Shown: positions 33,556 through 42,435 of the stretch, piece by piece
How the letters are laid out: the number at the start of each line of letters is the position of its first letter
Numbering within the stretch: position 1 is the stretch's first letter
Assembly: GCA_009929445.1 (NCBI GenBank)
Contig: SAAL01000020.1
Coordinates: 1 to 42,522, forward strand
Origin: Bacteroidia bacterium
GTDB taxonomy: Bacteria > Bacteroidota > Bacteroidia > Bacteroidales > Paludibacteraceae
Direction: 5' to 3'
Length of the DNA: 42,522 bases
Notes under the pieces: model-generated
Database searches by the model: none
What the model was told of the DNA's origin: nothing
Seen by the model: the letters and a program-made list of their open reading frames with translations, nothing else
Program-made: the position numbers and the translations under genes

Positions 33556-36012
33556 ATGAAACTTTCTAAAATAGCTCAACTGCTGGGTTTTCCGGTTATC
33601 GATGATGCAGATGCCGAAATAAGCTGGCTGCTTACCGATAGTCGTTCGTTGTCATTCCCGTCGGGAACGCTTTTTTTTGCCCTAAAAACAAGCCGGAACA
33701 ACGGTCATAAATACATTCCCGAATTATACCGCCAGAATCAGCGCTTTTTCGTAATCAGTGAAATACTTCCCGATTTTGAAAATCTCACAGATGCTGTATT
33801 CATTCAGGTAAATGATACGTTGCAGGCTTTGCAGACTGTAGCTGCCGCTCACCGGGCTGAGTTCGGCATTCCGGTAGTGGGTATTACCGGCAGCAACGGT
33901 AAAACGGTGGTGAAAGAATGGCTCTATCAGTTGCTGCACTCCGATTTCAGGATTGTACGTTCACCGCGAAGCTACAACTCCCAGATCGGAGTACCGCTGT
34001 CGGTCTGGCCACTGAGCGAAAGTACCGGAATGGGCATTTTTGAAGCGGGCATTTCACAAACTGGCGAAATGGAAAAATTGCAACCCATCATTTGCCCGAC
34101 GGTAGGGATTTTTACCAATCTTGGCGATGCACATCAGGAAGGTTTCAGCGGACTGAAGCAGAAAGCCGACGAAAAACTCAAACTTTTCAAAGAGGCGGAA
34201 GTCCTCATTTACAATTCGGACGACAAGTTGCTCGAAATCGCCATCATGCAGGCAAAGCTGAAAGCCGGACTTTTCGCCTGGGGGAAAAAACCGGATGCCC
34301 GACTCAGGGTGCTGCAGGTGGTGAAAAATGGCAACACGACCATTTCGCTGAAATACGAAAAACAACATTTCGATGTTGAAATCCCTTTTACCGACGATGC
34401 CTCGGTGGAAAATGCCCTGCAGTGTGTCTGTGTGATGCTATATCTGAATTACACTCCCGAACAAATTGCGCAGCGACTGCTTCGACTGGAGCCGGTAGCC
34501 ATGCGACTTGAAGTGAAAGAGGGCGTAAACGGCTGCCTCATCATCAATGATACGTACAATTCCGACCTGAATTCGCTCAATATTGCGCTCAATTTCCTGA
34601 ATCTTCAGGCTACGCGCAAGAATCTTTCGCGCACACTCGTGCTCTCGGATATTCTGCAGAGCGGGCATACATCGGCCGAACTCTACTCAATGGTAGCTGA
34701 ACTGGTTAAAAATAAGCAGATTAACCGCATGATCGGCGTGGGGCCGGAAATTTCTGCCAACACCAGTCTGTTCGAAACTCCCGAAAAATATTTTTTCCGT
34801 GATACCGCTGATTTGCTGACTTCGCCGCTGATGCGCGAAATGAGAAATGAAATCATCCTGCTGAAAGGATCGCGGAGCTTTCATTTCGAAGATTTGCTGG
34901 CACGACTCGAGCAGACCGTTCACGAAACCACGCTGGATGTCAATCTGAATGCATTGGTGAGCAATCTGAACTATTTCCGTTCCAAACTCAGGCCCGAAAC
35001 CCGCGTGATGTGCATGGTGAAAGCATTTGCTTACGGAAGCGGATCGGTGGAAATAGCCCGCACGCTCCAAAATAACCGTTGCGAATACCTGGCTGTGGCT
35101 GTGGCCGATGAAGGAGCCGAATTGCGCCGTGAAGGCATTCGTGTGCCAATCGTGGTAATGAATCCTGAAAAATCGGCCTTCAATACCATTTTTGACAACA
35201 AACTCGAACCGGAAATTTACAGTTTCCGGCTGCTGAAACTGTTTATCGAAGCTGCCGAAAAGTTGGCGCTGACTGATTACCCGATCCATATCAAAATAGA
35301 TACGGGCATGAAGCGGCTCGGTTTTGAAGAAAAAGACATGCCTGAACTGCTCAATCTGCTGAAAAATCAAAATCAGGTGAAAGTACGGTCGGTATTTTCG
35401 CACCTCGTGGGCTCCGACAATCCTGCGTTCGATGATTTCACGCGCGGTCAGATTGAACTCTATTCCCGCTGTGCCGACGTGATTTCAACATCGTTCAGTC
35501 ACCGGATTTTAAGACACATACTCAATTCGGGAGGAATCGAGCGTTTCACTGAATATCAGTTTGACATGGTACGGCTCGGAATCGGCCTCTACGATGTAAG
35601 TGCTTTGCCGGGAGTAAAACTCGAAACAGTGTGTACGCTGAAAACCATTATTCTCCAGATAAGGGATGTAAAAGCAGGCGAAACCGTGGGCTACAGCCGG
35701 GTAGGAAAACTTACGCGCGACAGCCGCATTGGGGTCATTCCAATAGGATATGCCGACGGATTTGACCGCCACCTGAGCAACGGAGCGGGCGAGGTGTGGA
35801 TCAACGGCCATCGGGCCAGGGTGGTCGGCAATATCAGCATGGACATAACGATGATTGACCTGACCGGTATTCCTGCCGAAGAAGGCGATGTGGTCGAAAT
35901 CTTCGGACAAAACATTACTATTCAGGAAGTGGCCGATAAGCTGGAGACCATACCTTACGAAATTCTCACCAGTGTATCCAGACGGGTGAAAAGGGTTTAT
36001 TTTGTGGATTAA
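33556..36012 (+). CDS. Bifunctional MurF ligase / alanine racemase
   Basis: Protein of 818 residues, a fusion regularly found in Bacteroidetes. MurF part (about 1-450): TDSRSL, P-loop GITGSNGKTVVKEW (109-122), SYNSQIGVPLS, NDTYNSDLNSL. Racemase part (about 457-818): LDVNLNALVSNLNYF, PLP-lysine in MVKAFAYGSG (about K489), MKRLGF, GYSRVG with the catalytic Tyr, and IGYADGF with GNISMDITMIDL. The first half adds D-Ala-D-Ala to UDP-MurNAc-tripeptide, the second supplies D-Ala from L-Ala, both in the cytoplasm for cell-wall synthesis. Confidence 0.96.
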   Translation: MKLSKIAQLLGFPVIDDADAEISWLLTDSRSLSFPSGTLFFALKTSRNNGHKYIPELYRQNQRFFVISEILPDFENLTDAVFIQVNDTLQALQTVAAAHRAEFGIPVVGITGSNGKTVVKEWLYQLLHSDFRIVRSPRSYNSQIGVPLSVWPLSESTGMGIFEAGISQTGEMEKLQPIICPTVGIFTNLGDAHQEGFSGLKQKADEKLKLFKEAEVLIYNSDDKLLEIAIMQAKLKAGLFAWGKKPDARLRVLQVVKNGNTTISLKYEKQHFDVEIPFTDDASVENALQCVCVMLYLNYTPEQIAQRLLRLEPVAMRLEVKEGVNGCLIINDTYNSDLNSLNIALNFLNLQATRKNLSRTLVLSDILQSGHTSAELYSMVAELVKNKQINRMIGVGPEISANTSLFETPEKYFFRDTADLLTSPLMREMRNEIILLKGSRSFHFEDLLARLEQTVHETTLDVNLNALVSNLNYFRSKLRPETRVMCMVKAFAYGSGSVEIARTLQNNRCEYLAVAVADEGAELRREGIRVPIVVMNPEKSAFNTIFDNKLEPEIYSFRLLKLFIEAAEKLALTDYPIHIKIDTGMKRLGFEEKDMPELLNLLKNQNQVKVRSVFSHLVGSDNPAFDDFTRGQIELYSRCADVISTSFSHRILRHILNSGGIERFTEYQFDMVRLGIGLYDVSALPGVKLETVCTLKTIILQIRDVKAGETVGYSRVGKLTRDSRIGVIPIGYADGFDRHLSNGAGEVWINGHRARVVGNISMDITMIDLTGIPAEEGDVVEIFGQNITIQEVADKLETIPYEILTSVSRRVKRVYFVD

Positions 36013-36017
36013 GAAAA

Positions 36018-36205
36018 GTCTGAACTGTGATTTTTATGATTTTATTGATTAAGAAAATATGCTAAAAATGGGATGCAATTCTATTAAAAATAAATCAGAT
36101 TATTCTTAAAACAGAGGATGTTTTAATTATTACTGGAAAGGTTTTTTAATCAAAAAAACTAAATCATATAAATCCCAAAAATCATTCTAAAATCATAGTT
36201 CAGAC
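36018..36205. repeat. 188-bp inverted-repeat element with about 9-bp AAATC periodicity
   Basis: GTCTGAAC (36018-36025) and GTTCAGAC (36198-36205) face each other. Inside, the right arm reads as repeated AAATCNNNN units (AAATCATAT, AAATCCCAA, AAATCATTC, AAATCATAG) and the left arm as the complement of the same pattern (TGATTTTTA, TGATTTTAT, TGATT). No gene is inside. It looks like a MITE or a dispersed intergenic repeat. It ends 2 bp before the start of the universal stress gene. Confidence 0.7.
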
Positions 36206-36207
36206 AG

Positions 36208-36978
36208 ATGCTTCTTATTTTGCTTCAAAATATTTCCACTGCTTCCAGTCTTTTGAAAAGCGGATATCGGTTAGCCCGAAATCTGAAAAAAGAGTTTGGC
36301 GTACTTGCTTTTGTGGAAAGTACGGAGGAGGTGAATGCCCCGAAAGAAAGTTTGGCAAAATACCTTTCGGAGAATGAATTTGACGATTTTCGGATTTTCA
36401 TCAGGCCAAATTCGGTGAAGCATCTGGCGGAGGAATGTGAGGCTGTAGAAGCTTCATTCCTGATGATACAATGGGGTAATTCGCAGCATAAACAGCTGAA
36501 AAATTACCTGAATTATTGTCGGGATTTACGTATTCCGTATGTTTTTTTCAGGGAAGAATTTCCGGAAATCAACTTTGAGAAAGTGCTGGTTCCGGTGGGT
36601 TTTCTGGTGGAGGAATACGAGAAAGCACAGTTTGCATCGGCATTCGGGCGGTTCTGCGGGTCGGAAATTACCATTCTGCTTGCCAACGATTATGGTACAA
36701 AAGCTGCTGTTACTGCCGAAAAGATGAAAGAGCTTTTCGGGAAATTTAATCTGAATTTCAATCAGGAAAAAGCCCAATCCGACAGTTTCAAGCTCGATAA
36801 GGAAGCTGTGAAAGCTGCCCGCGAAAATGATTATGGAATTGTAATAATTTCTGCATCAAGAGATTACGGACTTGACGACCTTCTGTTCGGCCCAAAGGAA
36901 TATCACCTCATTCGCCGATCTGATGTTCCACTGCTGCTTGTCAATCCGCGGGGTGACCTGTACACCCTTTGCGATTGA
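36208..36978 (+). CDS. Universal stress protein family, tandem domains
   Basis: Protein of 256 residues. The first half (1-120) has a degenerate UspA-like fold, the second (about 128-250) starts INFEKVLVPVGFLVEEYEKAQFASAFGRFCGSEITIL and ends DVPLLLVNPR, the usual strand at the end of Usp domains. The ATP loop G-2x-G-9x-G-S/T is not clear, so nucleotide binding is doubtful. Cytoplasmic. The start codon lies directly at the border of the 188-bp repeat, which must supply most of the leader. Confidence 0.7.
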   Translation: MLLILLQNISTASSLLKSGYRLARNLKKEFGVLAFVESTEEVNAPKESLAKYLSENEFDDFRIFIRPNSVKHLAEECEAVEASFLMIQWGNSQHKQLKNYLNYCRDLRIPYVFFREEFPEINFEKVLVPVGFLVEEYEKAQFASAFGRFCGSEITILLANDYGTKAAVTAEKMKELFGKFNLNFNQEKAQSDSFKLDKEAVKAARENDYGIVIISASRDYGLDDLLFGPKEYHLIRRSDVPLLLVNPRGDLYTLCD

Positions 36979-37031
36979 AAAAATCTGTTTTTCAGATTAG
37001 CAACCTTACTTTCACTTCCGGAAAAATTGTC

Positions 37032-37039
37032 TATCTTTG
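37032..37039 (+). promoter_or_regulatory. -7 box of the ftsB-like gene
   Basis: TATCTTTG (then C), 22 bp before the chosen ATG at 37062; TTT stands at the -33 place with a 19-bp spacer. A GGAG lies 7 bp before the ATG, a rare recognisable ribosome site here. Confidence 0.65.
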
Positions 37040-37061
37040 CACAAATTACACCCCGGAGAAC

Positions 37062-37379
37062 ATGTCTGAAATCAAAAACAAAGGATCAAAACTGCGTCGA
37101 ATCGTGCTGAATAAGTACGTGCTGGTGCTTGTTGTTTTTCTGGTTTTTATCCTGTTTTTCGATCAGCACAACCTCATCAACCGTTGGAAAACAGGTAGAA
37201 ATATCAGGAGTCTGGAAAAAGAAATCCGGTTTTACAACGACGAAATAGAGATGAACAAGAAAAAAATGAACGACATGCAGGTAAGCGATGAAAGTCTGGA
37301 AAAATACGCCCGCGAACAGTATTACCTGAAGAAAGACAGCGAGGATATTTTCATAATTAAAGAAACAAATGAAAAATAA
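37062..37379 (+). CDS. FtsB/DivIC-like septum protein
   Basis: Protein of 105 residues from MSEIKNKGSKLRR. One membrane segment (about 18-36, VLVLVVFLVFILFF), then a short coiled coil (about 45-75, TGRNIRSLEKEIRFYNDEIEMNKKKM) and a C-terminal YAREQYYLKKDSEDIF motif typical of septum formation initiators. It should join the FtsL/FtsQ-type division complex. The stop overlaps the next gene by 11 bp. An earlier in-frame ATG at 36969 lies upstream of the promoter. Confidence 0.88.
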   Translation: MSEIKNKGSKLRRIVLNKYVLVLVVFLVFILFFDQHNLINRWKTGRNIRSLEKEIRFYNDEIEMNKKKMNDMQVSDESLEKYAREQYYLKKDSEDIFIIKETNEK

Positions 37380-37707
37380 ATCATTACATTCAGTTCAGTT
37401 GGCAGGTTCATTACTCACGCTGACAGGTGCAGCGCTCCAACTGTTCGAACTGGAGTTTTCAAAATACGTTTTTGCCATCGGAGCGCTAATTCTTATTGTG
37501 GTGTATTTTATTTACACCCTCCGGGCAAAAAACGAACCGAACCGCATACAGCGACAGCACCGGCTGATGCTCTTTGCCACGCTTTTTCTGGGAGTAGGAG
37601 CGTACCTGATGTACACCAACAAAGATACCTGGGTGGTAATGGTGCTAATTTATGCGCTGATTTCAGTTTTTCTTTCCTTCCGCAAAGTGGAAAAACAGAC
37701 CGAATAA
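37369..37707 (+). CDS. Small integral membrane protein (112 aa)
   Basis: Four hydrophobic segments: about 8-24, 32-50, 66-82 and 86-104. No motif is recognised. The 11-bp overlap with the FtsB/DivIC-like gene suggests coupled translation and perhaps a role near the division or envelope machinery; that is inference. Confidence 0.7.
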   Translation: MKNKSLHSVQLAGSLLTLTGAALQLFELEFSKYVFAIGALILIVVYFIYTLRAKNEPNRIQRQHRLMLFATLFLGVGAYLMYTNKDTWVVMVLIYALISVFLSFRKVEKQTE

Positions 37708-37749
37708 TCAAATCATTTTTTTTGTTTTGGGAGTAGAAACGCTGCTTTT

Positions 37750-38970
37750 TTACACATCCTTGTCGATGTGAATATCCCTGAAACCGAGAAAATACAAAAT
37801 CCCATCCAGACCAATGGTTGAAATGGACTGACGGGCTACTTCCTTCACCTTGGGTTTGGCATGGAAGGCAATTCCGAGTCCGGCAATGCTCAGCATAGGC
37901 AGATCGTTGGCTCCGTCGCCCACGGCAATCACCTGTTCAAGTTGAATTTTCTCCACCTGCGATATCAGTCTCAGCAGTTCTGCCTTTCGTTTCCCGTCCA
38001 CCACATCGCCCACGTAGCGTCCGGTGAGTTTACCGTCTTCCACTTCCAGTTCGTTGGCATATACGTAGTCCATGTCGAATTTTTTCTTCAGGTAATTGCC
38101 GAAATAGGTAAATCCACCCGAGAGGATGGCAATTTTATACCCGCACATTTTCAGTACCGACATCAGTCGTTCGGCTCCGTCCATGATGGGCAGATTTTCG
38201 GCAATTTCTTTCATCACGCTTACGTCCAGCCCTTTGAGCAGCGCTACGCGGCGCGAAAAACTTTCGGTAAAATCTATTTCTCCCCGCATGGCGGCTTCGG
38301 TAATAGCTCTCACTTCGTCACCCACGCCAGCGCGGTCAGCCAGTTCGTCGATTACTTCGGTCTTGATAAGTGTAGAATCCATATCAAAACAGATTAACCG
38401 GCGGTTGCGACGGAAAATATCGTCTTTCTGAAACGAAATATCAATGCCTTCTTTCACAGTGAGGTTCATAAATTGCTCCGAAAGTGCCGCTTTATCTTTC
38501 AGATCGCCTCTTACCGAAAGTTCGATACAAGATCTTACATTTTCGTTTCCATCCAGCGCCGGACGTCCTGTGAGGCGTTTGATGGAGTCGATGTTCAGTC
38601 CCTGCGCTGCCAGTTCTCCGGTGACTTGCGATAGCTGACCGGCCGAAATAACTTTACCGAGAACGGTGACGATGAAACGGCTTTTGCCCTGCCGGGCTAC
38701 CCATTGCTCGTAGTTTTTTTCGTCCACCGGTTTGAACCTCACGTTCATGTTCAGTTCGGAGCATTTGAAGAGGATTTCTTTCAGCATATTGCCCGAATGC
38801 TGATTATCCAGTGTTCTGAAAAGTATTCCAAGTGCCAGGTTGTGATGAATATCCGACTGACCGATATCCAGAATAGTAGCATTGTATTTCCCCAGAATAC
38901 TCGTAATGGCATTCGTCATGCCGGGTTTATCTTCACCTGAAATATTAATCAGAATGATTTCGCTGTTCAT
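37750..38970 (-). CDS. serB: Phosphoserine phosphatase with N-terminal ACT domains
   Basis: Protein of 406 residues. Two ACT-like regions (about 4-80, starting IILINISGEDKPGMTNAI, and about 95-165) precede the HAD domain: CFDMDSTLI with the nucleophile Asp, SFSRRVALLKGLD, AILSGGFTYF, and AVGDGANDLPML. It makes L-serine from phosphoserine; the ACT domains probably sense an amino acid. It overlaps the preceding mltF-like gene by 26 bp in another frame. Last gene of a four-gene run. Confidence 0.94.
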   Translation of the reverse strand: MNSEIILINISGEDKPGMTNAITSILGKYNATILDIGQSDIHHNLALGILFRTLDNQHSGNMLKEILFKCSELNMNVRFKPVDEKNYEQWVARQGKSRFIVTVLGKVISAGQLSQVTGELAAQGLNIDSIKRLTGRPALDGNENVRSCIELSVRGDLKDKAALSEQFMNLTVKEGIDISFQKDDIFRRNRRLICFDMDSTLIKTEVIDELADRAGVGDEVRAITEAAMRGEIDFTESFSRRVALLKGLDVSVMKEIAENLPIMDGAERLMSVLKMCGYKIAILSGGFTYFGNYLKKKFDMDYVYANELEVEDGKLTGRYVGDVVDGKRKAELLRLISQVEKIQLEQVIAVGDGANDLPMLSIAGLGIAFHAKPKVKEVARQSISTIGLDGILYFLGFRDIHIDKDV

Positions 38971-40522
38971 TGTTTTCTGTCTCTTTTTCTAATTCAATAT
39001 TTTTATCCGGTTCTGTTTCTTTCTCCGGTACTGTCTTTTTTTCCTGTTCAGTATTTTTGAGAGTGTCTTTTTCCCTGGTTTTTTCTTTGTCAACCACCGA
39101 ATCTTTTTCTGTTTTTTTGTTCTTCTCTAAAAGTTTTTCTTTCTCAGCTTTTGTTAATCCTTTTTCTACAAAACGGGTATAAGTATCGAGTACGTAGGGC
39201 ACGTAACGCAGTGTTTCAGTGCCGCCGAAAGGTCCGTATCTGACCACCGAATCTTTATAAAATTCCGCTTCATCCATTTTTTCCATGTAGAATTCGGTAT
39301 TTTCAAACCAGAGATGTGGATTCTTACCGTATCGACGGGTGAGAGCCATTGCGTCTAGTACGCGTGCAGGTCCGGCGTTGTAGCTTGCCAGAATGAATTT
39401 TATCCGCTCTTCCCTGTCTTCAATATTCTGATACATCAGGTCCAGGTATTTAATGTATTCGGTGGCTGCAGCAATGTTTTTAGCCGGATTTTCAATATCA
39501 AAACTATCTACACCGTACATGATTGCGGTTCCGGGCATGAGCTGCATGACGCCTCTGGCGCCCGCCCACGATACTGCCGTGCTGTCGAAACCAGATTCGG
39601 CATACGCCACTGCTGCCAGCAGCCGCCAGTCCCAGTCAATTCGTGCGGCGTGGAGTTTGAACAAATCGTCGTAGGGCGAAATGGCTCCTTTGGGTATCGG
39701 GACTTTTTTGAATGCAAAATACGGATTATTCAACCAGTAGATATTGTGCAGTCTGGATTTGTATTTTTTGGTGCTTTCGATATTCAACCAACGATTTACG
39801 CTGTCTGTGAGTGCCCGGTTGCTTTTCGGTATGAGCCATCCTCTTCGCTGGTTGAAACCAACGGGTATCCTGCAGTCCAGCTGTCGGCTGAATTTTTTTT
39901 GAAGCATTGCTTTGTTAAAGTAAGCGAGTGTGTAAGGGATTGTTTTCTCAGATACCTGAAGCATCAGGTCGTCGGTGCTTACCGAGTCGGGGGCAAAGCG
40001 GATAATGATGCCGCCTCCGATTTCATCGTTCAGTGTCTGCAGGCGTTTGTGGTAAATGCTGTTTTGTTTCACCCAAACTTCATTGCCTGCCAACTCGGTA
40101 ATGTCTGTGATAGCATCCCGTTTTACCAGTTGCACCAGCACCATGTACGATTCATCTTCCGAAAACAGCATGTTAAATTCCCGTTTCAAATCGTTGGTTT
40201 CTGTGAAGTTAAAAATGGAAATGTGTGCCTGGCCGTATCGGAGCATGTGAATTATTTCCTCATCGGTCTTTACCACTTCGAGTTTCATCGGCAGGTTCAG
40301 GTGTTTTGCCAGCTCCAGTGCCAGCTCGTAGTCATATCCCATCGGTTCGCCGTTGTATTCAAAGTACGACGTGGCATCATATTCAGTAACTACTCTCAGC
40401 GTATCGTTGGAGAGTGGTTTTGGCTTTGCCAGGGGTGCTCTGTCAATTTCGGCTGCCCGGTTGATACACCCGATGAGCAGGAAACAGACTGCCAGTACTA
40501 TGAATCCGTTTTTTTTACTCAT
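38945..40522 (-). CDS. MltF-like membrane-bound lytic transglycosylase
   Basis: Protein of 525 residues. Lipoprotein signal (LLIGC, Cys19). Residues about 35-275 form a periplasmic solute-binding-protein-type domain (LRVVTEYDATSYFEYNGEPMGYDYELALELAKHL), and about 290-440 an SLT domain with catalytic Glu in AAVAYAESGFDS, followed by GARGVMQLMPGTA. This is the MltF layout; it cleaves peptidoglycan to anhydromuropeptides. The last 70 residues are a charged Lys/Glu repeat tail (EKEKTREKDT...), which overlaps the serB start by 26 bp. It starts 10 bp after the exonuclease gene. Confidence 0.9.
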   Translation of the reverse strand: MSKKNGFIVLAVCFLLIGCINRAAEIDRAPLAKPKPLSNDTLRVVTEYDATSYFEYNGEPMGYDYELALELAKHLNLPMKLEVVKTDEEIIHMLRYGQAHISIFNFTETNDLKREFNMLFSEDESYMVLVQLVKRDAITDITELAGNEVWVKQNSIYHKRLQTLNDEIGGGIIIRFAPDSVSTDDLMLQVSEKTIPYTLAYFNKAMLQKKFSRQLDCRIPVGFNQRRGWLIPKSNRALTDSVNRWLNIESTKKYKSRLHNIYWLNNPYFAFKKVPIPKGAISPYDDLFKLHAARIDWDWRLLAAVAYAESGFDSTAVSWAGARGVMQLMPGTAIMYGVDSFDIENPAKNIAAATEYIKYLDLMYQNIEDREERIKFILASYNAGPARVLDAMALTRRYGKNPHLWFENTEFYMEKMDEAEFYKDSVVRYGPFGGTETLRYVPYVLDTYTRFVEKGLTKAEKEKLLEKNKKTEKDSVVDKEKTREKDTLKNTEQEKKTVPEKETEPDKNIELEKETENNEQRNHSD

Positions 40523-40532
40523 TTTGAGTTTT

Positions 40533-41267
40533 TTATGCGTATTCGATGTTTTCGGGATTAAATGTTTCCAGTCCGTTCATTCTGAGCCAAACCTGTGCGG
40601 TAGCCTGTACGTCTTTCTGGCAGTAAGCGGTTATTCTGGGTAAATCATCTTCCAGATAAAAAACACGCGCTACCTGACTGCCGTCAATGTCATCTTTGGG
40701 TGTGGGAATGCCAAAAACGGCCGTCAGCAATTTCAGTGAAGCAAAGTTTTTATAATCTCCGAATTTCCAAAAGTCCAGTGTGTCCAGCAGATTTACTTCC
40801 CAGGGCTTTTTGCCATTAAGCTGAAGGGCGTTGGGCAGCGGCACGCGATGGATAAGCATGCGCCGGCAGATGTACGGAATGTCAAACTCTTTGATGTTAT
40901 GACCGCAAAAATAATCATAACGTGAAGGGAAATTTTTGATGATAAGTTCGCTGAAATCACTCAACAGTGTCTTCTCGTCTTTTCCGGCAAACGATTTGGT
41001 GCGGAAATGCATTACATTGCTGCGGTAAAAAATGTATCCGACTGAAATGCAGACTATGCGTCCGAATTCGGCAAAAATCCCGGCGTTGGTGAAGTATCCT
41101 TCTGCGGCTGTTGTTTCAGTACCGTATTTCTCCGGATTTTTCCGCTGCAGAAGCGAATATTTATCTTCCCACAGGTGTTTCATCTCTTCAGGCAGTTCAT
41201 CGAAAACGGCTGTTTGCGGAACCGTTTCGATGTCGATAAACATGATTTTCTGCAGCGATTCGTCCAT
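40533..41267 (-). CDS. PolB-type 3'-5' exonuclease (DEDD)
   Basis: Protein of 244 residues resembling the DNA_pol_B_exo2 family. MFIDIETVPQ gives the first Asp and Glu; CGHNIKEFDIPYICRR the next Asp; ITAYCQKDVQAT the last Asp with Tyr. The block NLLDTLDFWKFGDYKNFASLKLL and a C-terminal WLRMNGLETFN are family-typical. It should remove nucleotides from DNA or RNA 3' ends; physiological role unknown. Within the udk-exo-mltF-serB run with gaps of 12 and 10 bp. Confidence 0.85.
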   Translation of the reverse strand: MDESLQKIMFIDIETVPQTAVFDELPEEMKHLWEDKYSLLQRKNPEKYGTETTAAEGYFTNAGIFAEFGRIVCISVGYIFYRSNVMHFRTKSFAGKDEKTLLSDFSELIIKNFPSRYDYFCGHNIKEFDIPYICRRMLIHRVPLPNALQLNGKKPWEVNLLDTLDFWKFGDYKNFASLKLLTAVFGIPTPKDDIDGSQVARVFYLEDDLPRITAYCQKDVQATAQVWLRMNGLETFNPENIEYA

Positions 41268-41279
41268 AGTGGTGGTGCT

Positions 41280-41894
41280 CTATTTGTTGTTCAGATTATT
41301 CTCGATGTATTTGGTCAGTATATCGATGGCTATGTGGTTGTTTCCTCCCTGCGGAATGATCAGATCGGCAAACCGCTTGGATGGTTCGATAAACTGCAGG
41401 TGCATGGGTTTCACAGTGAGTTCGTAGCGTTCCATCACCTTATTCACCGATCGTCCGCGCTCCACGATATCGCGGTTAATGACCCGTATCAGCCGGTCGT
41501 CGGCATCGGCATCCACAAATACCTTCAGATCCAGCAGTTTACGCAGTTCGGCATTGTAAAGTATCAGAATTCCCTCCACGATGATAACATCTGTAGGCTT
41601 AACGGGTATTGTTTCAGACGCACGGGTGCAGGTGAGGTAGGAGTAAATGGGTTGGTTTATATCGTGACCTTTTTTGAGTTCTTTCAGGTGTTTGATGAGC
41701 AGATCCCACTCGAGCGATTCGGGATGGTCGAAATTGATTTCGAGCCGTTCTTCCAGCGGAAGATGGCTGCTGTCTTTATAATACGAATCCTGTGGGAGGA
41801 TTACTACTTCGCCCTGAGGCAGGCGCTCCAGAATTTTGCGTACGACGGTGGTTTTTCCTGATCCGGTGCCACCGGCAATTCCAATTACTAACAT
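41280..41894 (-). CDS. udk: Uridine kinase
   Basis: Protein of 204 residues, normal length. P-loop GIAGGTGSGKTTVV (5-18), DSYYKDSSHLP, FDHPESLEWDLL with the substrate-binding Asp, VIIVEGILIL, and RVINRDIVERGRS as lid. It phosphorylates uridine and cytidine in pyrimidine salvage. First gene of the four-gene minus-strand run; no clear promoter in the 200 bp upstream. Confidence 0.96.
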   Translation of the reverse strand: MLVIGIAGGTGSGKTTVVRKILERLPQGEVVILPQDSYYKDSSHLPLEERLEINFDHPESLEWDLLIKHLKELKKGHDINQPIYSYLTCTRASETIPVKPTDVIIVEGILILYNAELRKLLDLKVFVDADADDRLIRVINRDIVERGRSVNKVMERYELTVKPMHLQFIEPSKRFADLIIPQGGNNHIAIDILTKYIENNLNNK

Positions 41895-42153
41895 GTTGTA
41901 TAATGATTTAATATTTCAGGGCACTAAAATAAGAAATAATTTCCGAAATAAGGATAAAGTAAAAGATGTTTTCGGAATGAAAAAAAATCAGGATGTTGCA
42001 ATTGAAACCATCGTTGGTGAAATAACCTGATTTTACGCTTTTCAGAGCTGTTTTTTTGTCGTTTGTTGTTTCGATTACCTTCGTTTTATTTTTCGCTGCC
42101 GAAAAACCTTTACAGCTGCTGATTTGTTATTATTTTAACAAAAAATAATTCAC

Positions 42154-42342
42154 ATGGAAAAAGAACTGAAAATTACAGTCATCAAAAGCGGACCCCTCAA
42201 AGTGGAAGGCGAATTGAAACTGATCATGCCCGACGGTGAAGAAAAGGTGCAAAATAATGCATTCCTGTGCCGTTGTGGCGGGAGTAGCAAGAAACCATTC
42301 TGCGACGGAACTCACAAAAAAATCGGTTTCGAAACGGATTAA
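42154..42342 (+). CDS. CDGSH-type iron-sulfur protein
   Basis: Protein of 62 residues, complete. CRCGGSSKKPFCDGTH (39-54) is the CDGSH pattern C-x-C-x2-S-x3-P-x-C-D-G-x-H that binds a [2Fe-2S] cluster through three Cys and one His. Single motif, no membrane anchor, so a soluble prokaryotic mitoNEET-like protein; likely redox or cluster-transfer role, by family only. Followed by a terminator at 42358. Confidence 0.92.
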   Translation: MEKELKITVIKSGPLKVEGELKLIMPDGEEKVQNNAFLCRCGGSSKKPFCDGTHKKIGFETD

Positions 42343-42357
42343 GTGCTTCAGGAAATG

Positions 42358-42394
42358 AAAAACAGATAGGGAGATCATTCTTTATCTGTTTTTT
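42358..42394 (+). terminator. Terminator of CDGSH gene
   Basis: AAAAACAGATA (42358-42368) pairs with TATCTGTTTTTT (42383-42394), ending in a T-run. Confidence 0.75.
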
Positions 42395-42435
42395 GCTTTT
42401 ACATTCATCTGCATTTTTAACGTTAATTCAACTTT

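Noticed and set aside
34687-35403. 238-codon open frame antisense to murF-alr
   Set aside because: Shadow of a high-G+C codon pattern in a certain gene; His/Phe-rich nonsense sequence.
39650-40561. 303-codon open frame antisense to the MltF-like gene
   Set aside because: Mirror of a well-supported coding region; no motif and no promoter.
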